Origin: Devosia sp. MC521 | Lineage (GTDB): Bacteria > Pseudomonadota > Alphaproteobacteria > Rhizobiales > Devosiaceae | Direction: 5' to 3' | NCBI RefSeq assembly: GCF_014127105.1 | Contig: NZ_CP059902.1 | Span: forward strand, 1,335,001 to 1,399,000 | DNA: 64,000 nt | Translations under genes and position numbers: made by a program | Part shown: positions 39,132 to 48,486 of the stretch, in pieces | Position numbering within the stretch: position 1 is the stretch's first letter | Layout: every line of letters starts with the position of its first letter | The notes under the pieces: model-generated | The model's input: the letters and a program-made list of their open reading frames with translations, nothing else | Database searches by the model: none | What the model was told of the DNA's origin: nothing

Positions 39132-40051
39132 GTACCACTGCAACCATGACTGGCGCTGCGCCTGTTTCGTCGACCGAACCGCGCGGCCCCAAGCCAAAGC
39201 CCTTCTTCACCCCGAAGAAGATCATGCTCTACACGACGCTGGTTTTCTTCGCGCTTTACTTCCTGTTCCCGCTCTATGTGATGGTCTCGACCTCGTTCAA
39301 GACCATGCCGGAAATCCGCTTCGGGTCGATCTTCGCACTGCCCAATCAGATCAATTTTGATGCTTGGGTCAGTGCTTGGACCAGTGCTTGTACGGGTCTG
39401 ACCTGTAATGGCCTGTCCCCGGGGTTCTGGAACTCGGTCAAGATCACCGTTCCCTCCACGATCGTCTCGATCTTCATCGCCGCGATTAACGGCTATGCTC
39501 TGGTCAACTGGCGCTTCAAGGGCTCGGAAATCTTCTTTTCGATCCTCATCTTCGGCTCGTTCATCCCCTATCAGGTGATGCTCTATCCGCTCGTGATGAT
39601 CACCCGTGAACTGGGCATTTTCGGCAAGCTCGAAGCCGTCATTCTGATCCACACCATCTTCGGCATGCCGATACTGACGCTGCTGTTCCGCAACTACTTC
39701 GCGTCCTTGCCACAAGAGCTGTTCAAGGCTGCGCGTGTCGATGGGGCAGGGTTCTGGCGCATCTTCTTTGAAATCATGCTGCCAATGTCGCTGCCAATCT
39801 TCGTGGTTGCGCTCATCCTGCAGATCACCGGCATCTGGAACGACTTCCTCTTCGGCGCTGTCTTCGCAGGCACGCATAACCAGCCGATGACCGTTCAGCT
39901 GAACAATATCGTCAACTCCGCCCAGGGTACGCCTGAGTACAACGTCAACATGGCGGCTACCGTACTCACCGGCCTCGTGCCTTTGATCGTCTACTTTGTC
40001 TCCGGCAAGCTGTTTGTCCGCGGTGTCGCCGCTGGCGCCGTGAAGGGATAA
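39128..40051 (+). CDS. sugar ABC transporter permease (second)
   Basis: The product is about 307 aa starting at an ATG that overlaps the previous stop. It is a MalG-type permease with membrane helices from residue 35 and the EAA loop QELFKAARVDGAGFWRIFFE near residue 198. It pairs with the first permease to form the channel. Confidence 0.92.
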   Translation: MSTTATMTGAAPVSSTEPRGPKPKPFFTPKKIMLYTTLVFFALYFLFPLYVMVSTSFKTMPEIRFGSIFALPNQINFDAWVSAWTSACTGLTCNGLSPGFWNSVKITVPSTIVSIFIAAINGYALVNWRFKGSEIFFSILIFGSFIPYQVMLYPLVMITRELGIFGKLEAVILIHTIFGMPILTLLFRNYFASLPQELFKAARVDGAGFWRIFFEIMLPMSLPIFVVALILQITGIWNDFLFGAVFAGTHNQPMTVQLNNIVNSAQGTPEYNVNMAATVLTGLVPLIVYFVSGKLFVRGVAAGAVKG

Positions 40052-40056
40052 CGACC

Positions 40057-41139
40057 ATGCAATCAAGCGTTTCCATTAAAGACCTGTCCCTCAACTTCGG
40101 CTCCGTCAAGGTTCTCGAAAACCTCAACCTCGACATCGCGCAGGGCGAGTTCATCGTTCTCCTGGGCCCATCGGGTTGTGGCAAGTCGACCTTGCTCAAC
40201 TGCATCGCGGGCTTGCTCGAAGTTTCTGACGGCCAGATCTTCATCAACGGCAAGAACGTCACTTGGGAAGAGCCCAAGGATCGTGGCATCGGCATGGTGT
40301 TCCAGTCGTATGCGCTCTATCCGCAGATGTCCGTCGAGAAGAACCTCTCGTTTGGTCTTCGCGTTGCCGGCATGGCAAAGGAAGAGATCGACAAGCGCGT
40401 CAAGCGTGCTGCCGAAATCCTACAGATCGAGCCACTTCTCCACCGTAAGCCAGCGAACCTCTCCGGTGGTCAGCGCCAGCGCGTCGCCATTGGCCGTGCA
40501 CTGGTACGTGACGTGGACGTCTTCCTCTTTGACGAACCACTCTCCAACCTTGACGCCAAGCTGCGCTCGGACCTGCGTGTTGAGATCAAGCGCCTTCACC
40601 AGCGCCTGAAGAACACCATGATTTACGTGACCCACGATCAGATCGAGGCGCTCACGCTCGCTGACCGCATTGCCATCATGAAGAATGGTGTCATTCAGCA
40701 GCTTGCTGATCCGCACACCATCTACAACAAGCCGGTCAATCTCTACGTCGCGGGTTTCGTCGGCTCGCCGTCGATGAACTTCCTCAACGGAACGCTGGAT
40801 GGCGCCACTTTCACCGCTGAAGATGGCACCAAAATTCCGGTCGGCACGTATGATTTCGTCAAGCCCGTAACAGGCGCAACCAAGGCTGTTCTCGGCGTTC
40901 GCCCAGAACACATCTTCCTTGGCGACGCGGCGCAGGGTTCGCCCTTCACCACACAGGCGGAAATCGAAATCGTTGAGCCTATGGGTTCGGAAACTCTGGC
41001 CTGGACCAAGGTCGCTGGTATTTCGGTGACCTTCCGGTGCTCGAGCGACATCGATCTGAACGTCGGCGACAAGGTTACTCTTGGCTTTGATATCGCCCGC
41101 GGCTCGCTGTTCAACGCACAGACTGAGAACCGCCTCTAA
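40057..41139 (+). CDS. sugar ABC transporter ATP-binding protein (MalK/UgpC type)
   Basis: The product is 360 aa. Walker A GPSGCGKST (about residue 37), Q-loop FQSYALYPQM, signature LSGGQRQR (about 134), Walker B VFLFDEPLSNLD and switch His in VTHDQ. The C-terminal 120 residues form the OB-like regulatory domain (GVRPEHI). It powers the two permeases. A terminator follows 9 bases after the stop. Confidence 0.94.
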   Translation: MQSSVSIKDLSLNFGSVKVLENLNLDIAQGEFIVLLGPSGCGKSTLLNCIAGLLEVSDGQIFINGKNVTWEEPKDRGIGMVFQSYALYPQMSVEKNLSFGLRVAGMAKEEIDKRVKRAAEILQIEPLLHRKPANLSGGQRQRVAIGRALVRDVDVFLFDEPLSNLDAKLRSDLRVEIKRLHQRLKNTMIYVTHDQIEALTLADRIAIMKNGVIQQLADPHTIYNKPVNLYVAGFVGSPSMNFLNGTLDGATFTAEDGTKIPVGTYDFVKPVTGATKAVLGVRPEHIFLGDAAQGSPFTTQAEIEIVEPMGSETLAWTKVAGISVTFRCSSDIDLNVGDKVTLGFDIARGSLFNAQTENRL

Positions 41140-41147
41140 GATTTAGC

Positions 41148-41175
41148 AACGGCGTCCTACGGGGCGCCGTTCTTT
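41148..41175 (+). terminator. terminator after the ABC operon
   Basis: AACGGCGTCC (41148-41157) pairs with 41162-41171 (one G-U), loop TACG, then TTCTTT. Read-through into the catabolic genes is possible, since the run of T is broken. Confidence 0.65.
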
Positions 41176-41284
41176 ACCTCCAGTATTACTTTCGCGGTGG
41201 TCATTCTGCCCAATGAGACAGACGCAGCGGAACAGGCGACTTAGCCTCACCGTCACCGCATGAACCGTATGAATAGAGACCCTA

Positions 41285-42034
41285 ATGACTCAATTGTCAT
41301 TCCAGCTGTATAGCGCGCGCAACTATCCATCCTTGCCAGAATTTCTTTCCAAGCTTTCGTCACTTGGCTACACGCAGGTCGAAGGCTACGGCGGTCTCTA
41401 TGAAGATCCTGCAAGCTTTGCTGCGCACCTCAAAAACAATGGCTTGTCCATGCCGACCGGCCACTTCGGCCTCGATCAGCTCAAGGATACGGCTACCGCG
41501 CTCAAGACCGCCGAAATCATCGGCGTAAAGCGCATCTACTGCCCGTTCATCATGCCGGACCAGCGCTCGGAAGATGAGAGCAAGTGGCTAGAATTGGCCG
41601 AAACGCTTGCCGAGCTCGGCGAAGTTTACACCAAGGCTGGCTACGGCTTTGGCTGGCACAACCACGATTTTGAATTCCATCCAACGACCTCCGGCCGTAC
41701 CCCGATGGAGATCATCCTCGAAACCGCTCCGAACATCGAATGGGAATGCGACGTCGCCTGGGTGATCCGCGGCAAGACCGATCCTGTCGCTTGGTTCGAT
41801 AAGTATGGCGACCGCATCACCGCCGTCCACGTCAAGGACATCGCTCCAGCGGGCGAAAAGACCGACGAAGATGGTTGGGCTGATGTTGGCACTGGCGTTG
41901 TCGGCTGGGAAGAGCTGATCAAGAAGGTCGAGGCTAAGACCAAGGCCCAGTATTTCGTTGCCGAACACGACAAGCCATCCGACCCGGTGCGCTTTGCCAC
42001 CCAGTCGATCGCAAACGCTAAGAACTGGAAGTAA
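41285..42034 (+). CDS. sugar isomerase/epimerase, TIM barrel (AP endonuclease 2 family)
   Basis: The product is 249 aa. Metal-site residues of the family are visible: GFGWHNHDFEF (His), WECDVAWV (Asp), ITAVHVKDI (His) and YFVAEHDKP (Glu). Length and layout are close to YcjR-type 3-keto-sugar epimerases and to C-glycoside deglycosidase subunits. It sits between the transporter and a Gfo/Idh/MocA gene, 6 bases before the latter, so the two are likely successive steps. Substrate unknown. Confidence 0.85.
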   Translation: MTQLSFQLYSARNYPSLPEFLSKLSSLGYTQVEGYGGLYEDPASFAAHLKNNGLSMPTGHFGLDQLKDTATALKTAEIIGVKRIYCPFIMPDQRSEDESKWLELAETLAELGEVYTKAGYGFGWHNHDFEFHPTTSGRTPMEIILETAPNIEWECDVAWVIRGKTDPVAWFDKYGDRITAVHVKDIAPAGEKTDEDGWADVGTGVVGWEELIKKVEAKTKAQYFVAEHDKPSDPVRFATQSIANAKNWK

Positions 42035-42039
42035 TCGCC

Positions 42040-43182
42040 ATGGCGAAGACATACGGCGTCGGCATCATGGGTGCCGGCAATATCTCGGCGGCCTATCTGC
42101 GCCTCGCGCCGCTATTCAAGGGCCTCGAAGTGCGCGCTGTCGCTGACATTCTCCCCGAAGCGGCCAAGCGCCGTGCGGATGAATTCGGCGTTGCGGCTCA
42201 GACACCTGACGAGCTGCTCAAGAATTCTGAGCTGGACGTAATCGTCAATCTGACCATTCCGTCGACCCATTTCTCAGTGTCCAAGGACATCATCTCCGCT
42301 GGCAAGCACGCCTATTCCGAAAAGCCATTTGTGTTGTCGGTTGAAGAAGGCCTTGCGCTCAAAAAGGCCGCCGACGAGCGTGGCCTCAAGGTTGGTTCGG
42401 CTCCCGACACTTTCCTCGGTGGCGCGCATCAGCAGGCCCGCGAAATCATCGACAGCGGCAAGCTTGGCAAGATCATGAGCGGCACCATGCACGTCATGAG
42501 CCGTGGCATGGAACACTGGCATCCAAATCCGGACTTCTTCTTCCAGCCCGGTGGCGGCCCGATCCTTGATCTTGGTCCATACTACATCACCGATCTCGTG
42601 CATCTGCTCGGCCCAGTGAAGCGCCTCTCGGCCTTCACCAACATGGCACGCACAGAACGTATCGTCTCGGCTGAAGGCCCATACAAGGGTTTCTCGATCA
42701 AGGTTGGCACCCCAACCACGATCCACGGCATCCTTGAGTTCCACAACGGCGCGATCGTCACCATTGGCGCGAGCTGGGATGTGGCCTCGCACGGCCACCA
42801 CAACATCGAGCTTTACGGCACCGATGGCTCGATCTTTGTTCCCGATCCGAACTTCTTCGGCGGCGATCTGGTCACCACCGGCATCGAAGGCATTCGCACT
42901 GCGGTCGATCCATGGGCCCATCCGTTTGGCGTAGCCAATCAGGACCTCGACAAAGCCGAGCCTCGCGCCAACTACCGCTGCGCCGGTCTCGCGGACATGA
43001 TGCAGTCAATCGAGACTTCTCAGACGCCACGCTGTGGTTTGGATTCAGCACTGCATGTTGTTGAAGTGATGACTGGGCTGCTCGAAGCCGGCGAGAGCGG
43101 AAAAGTTCTTACGCTCAGAACGACATGCGAACGTCCTCGTGCGCTCGGCATAGAAGAGGCGCGGGCGCTGCTAAGAGCTTGA
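42040..43182 (+). CDS. Gfo/Idh/MocA-family oxidoreductase (first)
   Basis: The product is 380 aa. Rossmann motif GIMGAGNISAAYL at the N-terminus, catalytic Lys in YSEKPFVLS (about residue 97) and a C-terminal alpha/beta domain with GGGPILDLGPYYITDLVHLL. The family oxidises or reduces sugar hydroxyls with NAD(P), often at C3. Separated by 5 bases from the isomerase gene, so co-translated. Probable sugar 3-dehydrogenase by context. Confidence 0.9.
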   Translation: MAKTYGVGIMGAGNISAAYLRLAPLFKGLEVRAVADILPEAAKRRADEFGVAAQTPDELLKNSELDVIVNLTIPSTHFSVSKDIISAGKHAYSEKPFVLSVEEGLALKKAADERGLKVGSAPDTFLGGAHQQAREIIDSGKLGKIMSGTMHVMSRGMEHWHPNPDFFFQPGGGPILDLGPYYITDLVHLLGPVKRLSAFTNMARTERIVSAEGPYKGFSIKVGTPTTIHGILEFHNGAIVTIGASWDVASHGHHNIELYGTDGSIFVPDPNFFGGDLVTTGIEGIRTAVDPWAHPFGVANQDLDKAEPRANYRCAGLADMMQSIETSQTPRCGLDSALHVVEVMTGLLEAGESGKVLTLRTTCERPRALGIEEARALLRA

Positions 43183-43336
43183 TTGACGTGCGTCATTGAC
43201 AGTCTGTCTAGTGCAGACAAAACTGTGATCACAGCACTTGGGCGGCGAGCAATTGCCGCCCGAAAACTAAGCGGTATCCATTCCGCGGAGGAAAGGGTCT
43301 CCTGTCTATTAAGGCACGGAGCCAGAGGAGGACACT

Positions 43337-44392
43337 ATGGCCACCACTATCAAAGGCCCCGCTATTTTCCTGGCGCAGTTCGCCGGCGACAAAGCCCCGT
43401 TCGATACACTCGACAATATCTGCAAATGGGCTGCAGACCTCGGCTACAAGGGTGTTCAGATCCCCACTTGGGTTTCGAGCCTGATCGACCTTGAAAAGGC
43501 CGCGACGTCCAAGACCTATGCTGATGAACTTAAAGGCAAGATCAACAGCTACGGCCTCGAAATAACCGAGCTATCGACCCATTTGCAGGGGCAGCTCGTT
43601 GCCGTTCACCCAGCCTATGACGCAGCCTTTGATGGTTTCGCGCCGGCCTCGGTGCATGGCAATCCAAAGGCCCGCCAAGAATGGGCTGTTCAAACCATGC
43701 TGAACGCCGCCAAGGCCTCACAGAACCTCGGTTTAAAGGCCCATGCGACCTTCTCCGGCGCGCTCGCTTGGCCCTATATCTATCCATGGCCCCAGCGCCC
43801 CGCGGGTCTCGTGGAAGAAGCCTTTGACGAATTGGCGCGCCGCTGGACGCCGATCCTCAATGCCTTCGACGATGCTGGCGTTGACGTCTGCTACGAAATT
43901 CACCCCGGCGAAGACCTGCACGATGGCGTCTCGTTCGAGATGTTCCTCGATCGCGTGAAGAACCACCCGCGCGCCAACATTCTCTACGATCCAAGCCACT
44001 TCGTTCTGCAGCAACTCGATTATCTCGACTACATCGACATCTACAAAGACCGCATCAAGGCCTTCCACGTGAAGGACGCTGAATTCAACCCAACCGGCCG
44101 TCAGGGCGTGTATGGCGGGTTCCAGTCTTGGGTTGATCGGGCAGGGCGCTTCCGGTCCATCGGTGATGGTCAGGTCGATTTCCCGGCGATCTTTGCCAAA
44201 ATGGCCGCCAATGATTTCCAGGGCTGGGCCGTTCTCGAATGGGAATGCGCACTCAAGCATCCAGAGGATGGTGCACGGGAAGGCGCGGAACTGATCGAGA
44301 GCTACATCATTCGCGTCACTGAAAAGGCGTTCGATGACTTCGCCAGCGGCGGCTCCGATCAGGCGGCTAACCGCAAGATGCTCGGCCTCTAA
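43337..44392 (+). CDS. sugar isomerase/epimerase, TIM barrel (second)
   Basis: The product is 351 aa. Metal ligands of the family can be read in CYEIHPGEDLHDG (Glu/His), ILYDPSHFVLQQ (Asp/His), IKAFHVKDAEF (His) and AVLEWECAL (Glu). It is longer than the first and belongs to a branch commonly found beside a Gfo/Idh/MocA gene in rhizobial genomes. AGGAGG lies about 6 bases before the ATG. A 154-base leader separates it from the first oxidoreductase, so it may have its own promoter. Confidence 0.85.
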   Translation: MATTIKGPAIFLAQFAGDKAPFDTLDNICKWAADLGYKGVQIPTWVSSLIDLEKAATSKTYADELKGKINSYGLEITELSTHLQGQLVAVHPAYDAAFDGFAPASVHGNPKARQEWAVQTMLNAAKASQNLGLKAHATFSGALAWPYIYPWPQRPAGLVEEAFDELARRWTPILNAFDDAGVDVCYEIHPGEDLHDGVSFEMFLDRVKNHPRANILYDPSHFVLQQLDYLDYIDIYKDRIKAFHVKDAEFNPTGRQGVYGGFQSWVDRAGRFRSIGDGQVDFPAIFAKMAANDFQGWAVLEWECALKHPEDGAREGAELIESYIIRVTEKAFDDFASGGSDQAANRKMLGL

Positions 44393-44483
44393 TCGTCCTA
44401 TTTCAATCGTAAAAGCGCGCCCCAAACTCAGCGGACGCGCTAAAATGCTAGACATCTGAGCAGTTGCACTCTGGAGGAATTCA

Positions 44484-45635
44484 ATGGCTGAAAATGGCGC
44501 AAAGCGCATTCGCCTCGGCATGGTTGGCGGCGGCACGGGGGCTTTCATTGGCTATGTGCACCGGATCGCCGCGCGCATTGATGGCGATTATGACCTTGTC
44601 GCGGGCGCACTCTCGTCGCGGCCCGAAGTTGCAAAAGAATCCGGCCGCAACATCGGCCTCGCCGAAGACCGCATCTACACCTCTTACGAGGAAATGGCTC
44701 GCGCCGAAGCCGCGCGTCCAGACGGCATCGAGGCTGTTGCCATCGTCACCCCGAACCATATGCACTTTGGCCCGACCAAGGCATTCCTTGAGGCTGGCAT
44801 CCACGTCATCTGCGATAAGCCGATCACGTCCACTCTCGAAGACGCGCGCAAACTCTTGGACATCAAACCCAAGAACGGCGCGAAATTCCTCCTCACCCAC
44901 AACTACACCGGCTACCCGCTGATCCGTCAGGCGCACCAGCTGGTGAAGTCCGGCGCTCTGGGCAAGATCCGTGTCGTGCAGGTTGAATATCCGCAGGATT
45001 GGCTCGCCGTCGAAGCCGATGAAGGCAATAAGCAAGCCTCTTGGCGCACCGACCCCAGCAAGTCCGGGGCAGGCGGCGCCATTGGCGACATTGGCACCCA
45101 CGCCTATAACCTCGCGCGCTTCGTCACGGGGCTCAAGACCGAAGCCGTTGCGGCCGATCTCGATGCCTTCGTGCCCGGCCGTCAGCTCGATGACAACGTC
45201 CACATCATGCTGCGCTTCGAAGGCGGCGCGAAGGGCATGCTCTGGGCCAGTCAGGTTGCAGTTGGTCACGAAAACGGCCTGCAGCTGCGCGTCTACGGCG
45301 AGAAAGCCTCGATCGAGTGGCGTCAGGATAACCCGAACTACATGTGGTATTCTGAATTCGGCAAGCCAAAGCAGCTGCTGACCCGTGGCGGGGCAATCTC
45401 CTCGCCTGCTGCGTCTGGCATGAACGTCCGTATTCCGGGCGGTCACCCAGAAGGCTATCTCGAAGCCTTTGCGACCCTTTACAGCCAGTTCGCTGCGGTC
45501 ATCCGTGGTGACGGTGCGGACTATGTCGACGTATTGCCCTCCCTCGCCGATGGCATCGAGGGTATGCAGTTCATCACCGCCTCGGTGAAATCGAGCCAGA
45601 ACGACAGCCGCTGGACCAAGCTCAGCGACGTCTAA
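44484..45635 (+). CDS. Gfo/Idh/MocA-family oxidoreductase (second)
   Basis: The product is 383 aa. Rossmann motif [12 protein letters not shown], catalytic Lys in VICDKPITS (about residue 113) and [17 protein letters not shown] (about 193). GGAGG precedes the ATG. It ends in a strong terminator. With the second TIM-barrel protein it forms a second pair, suggesting a two-step oxidation then epimerisation or elimination, or reduction back after inversion. Confidence 0.9.
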   Translation: MAENGAKRIRLGMVGGGTGAFIGYVHRIAARIDGDYDLVAGALSSRPEVAKESGRNIGLAEDRIYTSYEEMARAEAARPDGIEAVAIVTPNHMHFGPTKAFLEAGIHVICDKPITSTLEDARKLLDIKPKNGAKFLLTHNYTGYPLIRQAHQLVKSGALGKIRVVQVEYPQDWLAVEADEGNKQASWRTDPSKSGAGGAIGDIGTHAYNLARFVTGLKTEAVAADLDAFVPGRQLDDNVHIMLRFEGGAKGMLWASQVAVGHENGLQLRVYGEKASIEWRQDNPNYMWYSEFGKPKQLLTRGGAISSPAASGMNVRIPGGHPEGYLEAFATLYSQFAAVIRGDGADYVDVLPSLADGIEGMQFITASVKSSQNDSRWTKLSDV

Positions 45636-45657
45636 TCACTCGCTCTCTCTTATAATG

Positions 45658-45685
45658 AAGGCCGGGATCGCTCCCGGCCTTTTTT
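45658..45685 (+). terminator. strong terminator closing the sugar locus
   Basis: A perfect 10-bp stem (45658-45667 with 45672-45681, AAGGCCGGGA side) with loop TCGC is followed by TTTT. The stop codon of the convergent TraB gene lies in the T-run. Confidence 0.9.
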
Positions 45686-46547
45686 ATTGAATGCGCTCGC
45701 TGGTAAAGCCTTTGTCTTCTAGGAGCTTCACCACGCTCATCTCGCCTGCCAGATGCGCTGCGCCTACGACGAGAAGCGCCCCCTCATTGCGCTCCAGCAT
45801 GTCCGCGATTTGATCGGTCCAATTCTTATTGCGATTGTCGATGAGCCGCTCGACCATGATGCTATCAAACGAGCCCATCTGGTCCATGAATAGAGCACCG
45901 AGTTCTTCCGGATTGCCATTCGCCCAGCTTCTCGTCAGATCTTCGACGTCGGCCGTAACAGTTTCGAGTGTGTCGAGGCTGGCTTGCAGCATCTCAATGC
46001 CTTCAGCCTCGGTTCCGCCAGCGAGGAACCCCATTTGCTCTTCCACTGTTTCGAGCATGCCGATGCGCTCTTCAGCCAATTCAGCAGAGAGCACGGTCTC
46101 AACGCCAAAATTGGCGGCGTATCCGGCATTGATCATGGGCATTGACGAAATTGTGGTCGCTGCCATCCACGGCTTCATCGCCAGAAGCGATGCCATTGGC
46201 ACGTAATGGGCTTCGGCCGCTTCACGCAGCTGCGCCATTAGTTCGGGTGATATGATGTCGTTGAGCAGTCGCCCATCCGTATTAAACCCGTGCAGGATAC
46301 TGAGCGACGCGGCCTCTGCCTGCCCAACTGGGGAAATATCGGTCTCGAAATAAACCCGCTCGGCCTTGCTGACCACTTTATTGAGCAGAGGGGTGCGCCA
46401 CTCTTGGTCGGCCCTCAGCATATGCACCGAGCCGAACAGGTAGATCGCACTATCGTCGTCGCTCACCTTCCACAGGGCAGGGGCCGCTTGCGCGCCTGCA
46501 CTCAGCCCGAGAGCGAGCGCTATTCCGGTGAGTGTACGGAAGATCAT
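45684..46547 (-). CDS. TraB/GumN-family protein
   Basis: The product is about 287 aa from the ATG at 46547, chosen because AGGAG lies about 10 bases upstream and it gives a clean signal peptide ending GAQAAPALW. Conserved GumN/TraB parts are AIYLFGSVHML (His), FETDISP and a C-terminal VVGAAHLAGEMSVVKLLEDKG. The family includes Tiki-like metalloprotease-fold proteins; the bacterial role is unclear. It is expected in the periplasm. Confidence 0.85.
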   Translation of the reverse strand: MIFRTLTGIALALGLSAGAQAAPALWKVSDDDSAIYLFGSVHMLRADQEWRTPLLNKVVSKAERVYFETDISPVGQAEAASLSILHGFNTDGRLLNDIISPELMAQLREAAEAHYVPMASLLAMKPWMAATTISSMPMINAGYAANFGVETVLSAELAEERIGMLETVEEQMGFLAGGTEAEGIEMLQASLDTLETVTADVEDLTRSWANGNPEELGALFMDQMGSFDSIMVERLIDNRNKNWTDQIADMLERNEGALLVVGAAHLAGEMSVVKLLEDKGFTSERIQ

Positions 46548-46654
46548 GTGCGTCGTGCTCCTGAGTTGGCGGATCATTCTAATGCAATGGCTGAAAACGC
46601 AAAACGCCGCAATGTCTTGCGGCGTTCACACAACTCAGCGTCAATTGCCTTGGA

Positions 46655-46960
46655 TTAGTGTGTCCAAGGCGTCTTGCGATCATGACGGAAGTTATCCGGA
46701 TAGCTGACGCGCTTTGGAATTTGGTCGTAAGCAGGCTGCACAGTGTAGGCGATACCATTGCGCTGCGCATAGGCCTCAGCTTCTTCGAGACTATCGAAGG
46801 AGAGGCGGATCTGCTGCGCCATATCGCTGGAACTTGTATAGCCCATAAGAGGTTCGATAGTGCGGGCAACACTTGGCTCGTGAACCAGAACCCAGTCATT
46901 CGACTTACCCTTGCCAGATTGCATGGCGTTACGAGCAGGTCGATAAATACGAGCCGTCAT
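46655..46960 (-). CDS. complex I accessory subunit (NDUFS4-like, ETC complex I subunit)
   Basis: The product is 101 aa from the ATG at 46960 (GAGG 8 bases upstream). ARIYRPARNAMQSGK, WVLVHEP, LSFDSLEEAEAYAQRNGIAY and the end KRVSYPDNFRHDRKTPWTH match the bacterial NDUFS4 family of NADH:quinone oxidoreductase in alphaproteobacteria. It is found as a lone gene here, as is common. Confidence 0.93.
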   Translation of the reverse strand: MTARIYRPARNAMQSGKGKSNDWVLVHEPSVARTIEPLMGYTSSSDMAQQIRLSFDSLEEAEAYAQRNGIAYTVQPAYDQIPKRVSYPDNFRHDRKTPWTH

Positions 46961-46986
46961 TTTGAACCTCATCCCTAAGGTGCAAG

Positions 46987-47063
46987 TGGTCGGAGTACAA
47001 AGATTCGAACTTTGGACCCCCGGTTCCCAAAACCGGTGCTCTACCAGACTGAGCTACACTCCG
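46987..47063 (-). tRNA. tRNA-Pro (TGG), copy 1
   Basis: A complete cloverleaf on the reverse strand: acceptor CGGAGTG/TACTCCG, anticodon TGG in TTTTGGG, T-loop TTCGAAT and encoded CCA. It matches the copies at 47398 and 47580. Confidence 0.95.
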
Positions 47064-47397
47064 ACGTTTGCAAGGCAGTGACTAAGCCATGCCGCAGGGA
47101 AGTGCAAGAGGCTCGTGTCAGGAGTTTTCGTTTATTGCGTGAAAAACTTTGGACAAGTTTTGGTCGGTTCGGATCAGCGCAATCCTTTGCCTCGTGATCG
47201 ACGGCACGACAGCGCCACAAGACCAGAGCCTGCATGAATCAAAATGAGAACCGATTCCCCTAAGGCGCTGTTTTCATTTCAAGATTGAACCCGGCAGCAG
47301 GCTAGGAGGGGCGTGCACCACACAGCGACTTTGCGCGAGGAGATCCATACGACGCGAGGTCGTACGTTCTAAACTAGGAAGGATGTGGGGAAGAAAA
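47064..47397. other. spacer between tRNA-Pro copies 1 and 2
   Basis: These 334 bases hold no convincing gene; short frames on both strands lack ribosome sites and protein-like texture. The 40 bases next to copy 1 resemble those next to copy 3, pointing to duplication of a unit larger than the tRNA. Confidence 0.5.
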
Positions 47398-47474
47398 TGG
47401 TCGGAGTACAAAGATTCGAACTTTGGACCCCCGGTTCCCAAAACCGGTGCTCTACCAGACTGAGCTACACTCCG
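47398..47474 (-). tRNA. tRNA-Pro (TGG), copy 2
   Basis: Same 77-base sequence as copy 1 by eye, including encoded CCA. Flanks differ from those of copies 1 and 3. Confidence 0.95.
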
Positions 47475-47579
47475 ACGATGTATCGACAGGGAGGCTTTTT
47501 AAGGCTCTCTATGTCGCTGCTGCAATCTGCCTAAATAAGCATTCTTGCAGTCTGATCAGGCGCTTGCCTGAGGTGCAAA

Positions 47580-47656
47580 TGGTCGGAGTACAAAGATTCG
47601 AACTTTGGACCCCCGGTTCCCAAAACCGGTGCTCTACCAGACTGAGCTACACTCCG
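47580..47656 (-). tRNA. tRNA-Pro (TGG), copy 3
   Basis: Same 77-base sequence as copies 1 and 2. The 5' flank (GTGACTAAGGTATGCCGCAG) resembles that of copy 1 (GTGACTAAGCCATGCCGCAG). Confidence 0.95.
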
Positions 47657-47760
47657 ACGTTGCAATGGTGTGACTAAGGTATGCCGCAGTTATGTGCAAG
47701 CCCCTCCAATCACTTAACTGCGACCTTGACGGGTTTTCCACTGTGTACGACAAATCCGAC

Positions 47761-48486
47761 ATGTATGACATTCAAAAGCCATGGCCTCTGGGCCTTCCCC
47801 GCACCTGGCCAGCTTTTGTAGCGGCCTTCCTCGTTGTTCTGGCGGTCTTGGCCAGTTTGGACGTCTACCTTTCCCGCACCAGCATCGGCTGGCCAGAGGA
47901 ATGGCGTCGGCCATTTTTCCTCATCACCGACTACGGTTTGGCTGATTGGACGCTTTATCCGGGCCTGATCGGGATGATTCTGTTCGGACTGCTGCGATTC
48001 CCGTTGCAGGGGCTTTGGAAGAAAGCCTCCGGCGAAATGGCACTGTTCTTCGCCTTCATCTTTATCGGCACCGGTTTCCCCGGGCTGATGACGATGATCC
48101 TTAAACGCATTATCGGTCGTGTGCGCCCAGTAGAGTTTGAGCAGGTCGGGGCGTTTGCGTTCCAGCCGTTGCAAAACTGGGTGTATCAGAGCTTCCCGAG
48201 CGGGCACTCGACGACGGCCATTGCCATGGCCTTCACCTTCGGCTTTTTCTGGCCGCGCTCTTACATTCCGTTCCTGATCCTCGGAATTATCGTCTGCATT
48301 TCTCGCGTCCCAGTGGGCATGCATTACCCAACCGACATTTTCGCTGGCTTCGTTGTCGGCATGTTGGGGTGCTATGCCGTCCGCAACTTCTTTGGTGATC
48401 GCGGTTGGCTCTTTGAAAAGACTGCTGACGGCCGCTACGTGCGTAAGCCAATGACGGCCGTCAAATCCTTGTTTCAGCGCGCCTGA
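47761..48486 (+). CDS. PAP2-family phosphatase
   Basis: About 241 aa. The three phosphatase motifs are present: KRIIGRVRP (about residue 100), PSGHS (about 132) and SRVPVGMHYPTDI (about 180). Six membrane helices are expected. Members remove phosphate from lipids such as undecaprenyl or phosphatidylglycerol phosphate. The start is uncertain: 47761 fits the protein best, 47692 is possible, and neither has a good ribosome site. Its end overlaps the convergent lyase gene by 13 bases. Confidence 0.85.
   Translation: MYDIQKPWPLGLPRTWPAFVAAFLVVLAVLASLDVYLSRTSIGWPEEWRRPFFLITDYGLADWTLYPGLIGMILFGLLRFPLQGLWKKASGEMALFFAFIFIGTGFPGLMTMILKRIIGRVRPVEFEQVGAFAFQPLQNWVYQSFPSGHSTTAIAMAFTFGFFWPRSYIPFLILGIIVCISRVPVGMHYPTDIFAGFVVGMLGCYAVRNFFGDRGWLFEKTADGRYVRKPMTAVKSLFQRA

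Noticed and set aside
39095..40066. 323-aa frame rich in His, Asp, Glu and Arg on the minus strand
   Set aside because: The composition is that expected from reading a membrane permease gene backwards.
43190..43230. TTGACA at 43196 before the second isomerase gene as a promoter
   Set aside because: No acceptable -10 at 16-18 bases; left out as a feature, although a separate promoter in this gap is possible.
44481..45446. 321-aa open frame on the minus strand
   Set aside because: Antisense to a clear Gfo/Idh/MocA gene.
46980..47660. Regularly repeated blocks that might suggest a CRISPR array
   Set aside because: The repeats are full tRNA-Pro genes with cloverleaf folding; spacers are too long and unequal, and there are no cas genes.
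47423..47677. Short frames across the tRNA copies (FELWTPGSQNRCSTRLSYTP type)
   Set aside because: These are the usual false proteins from antisense tRNA genes.
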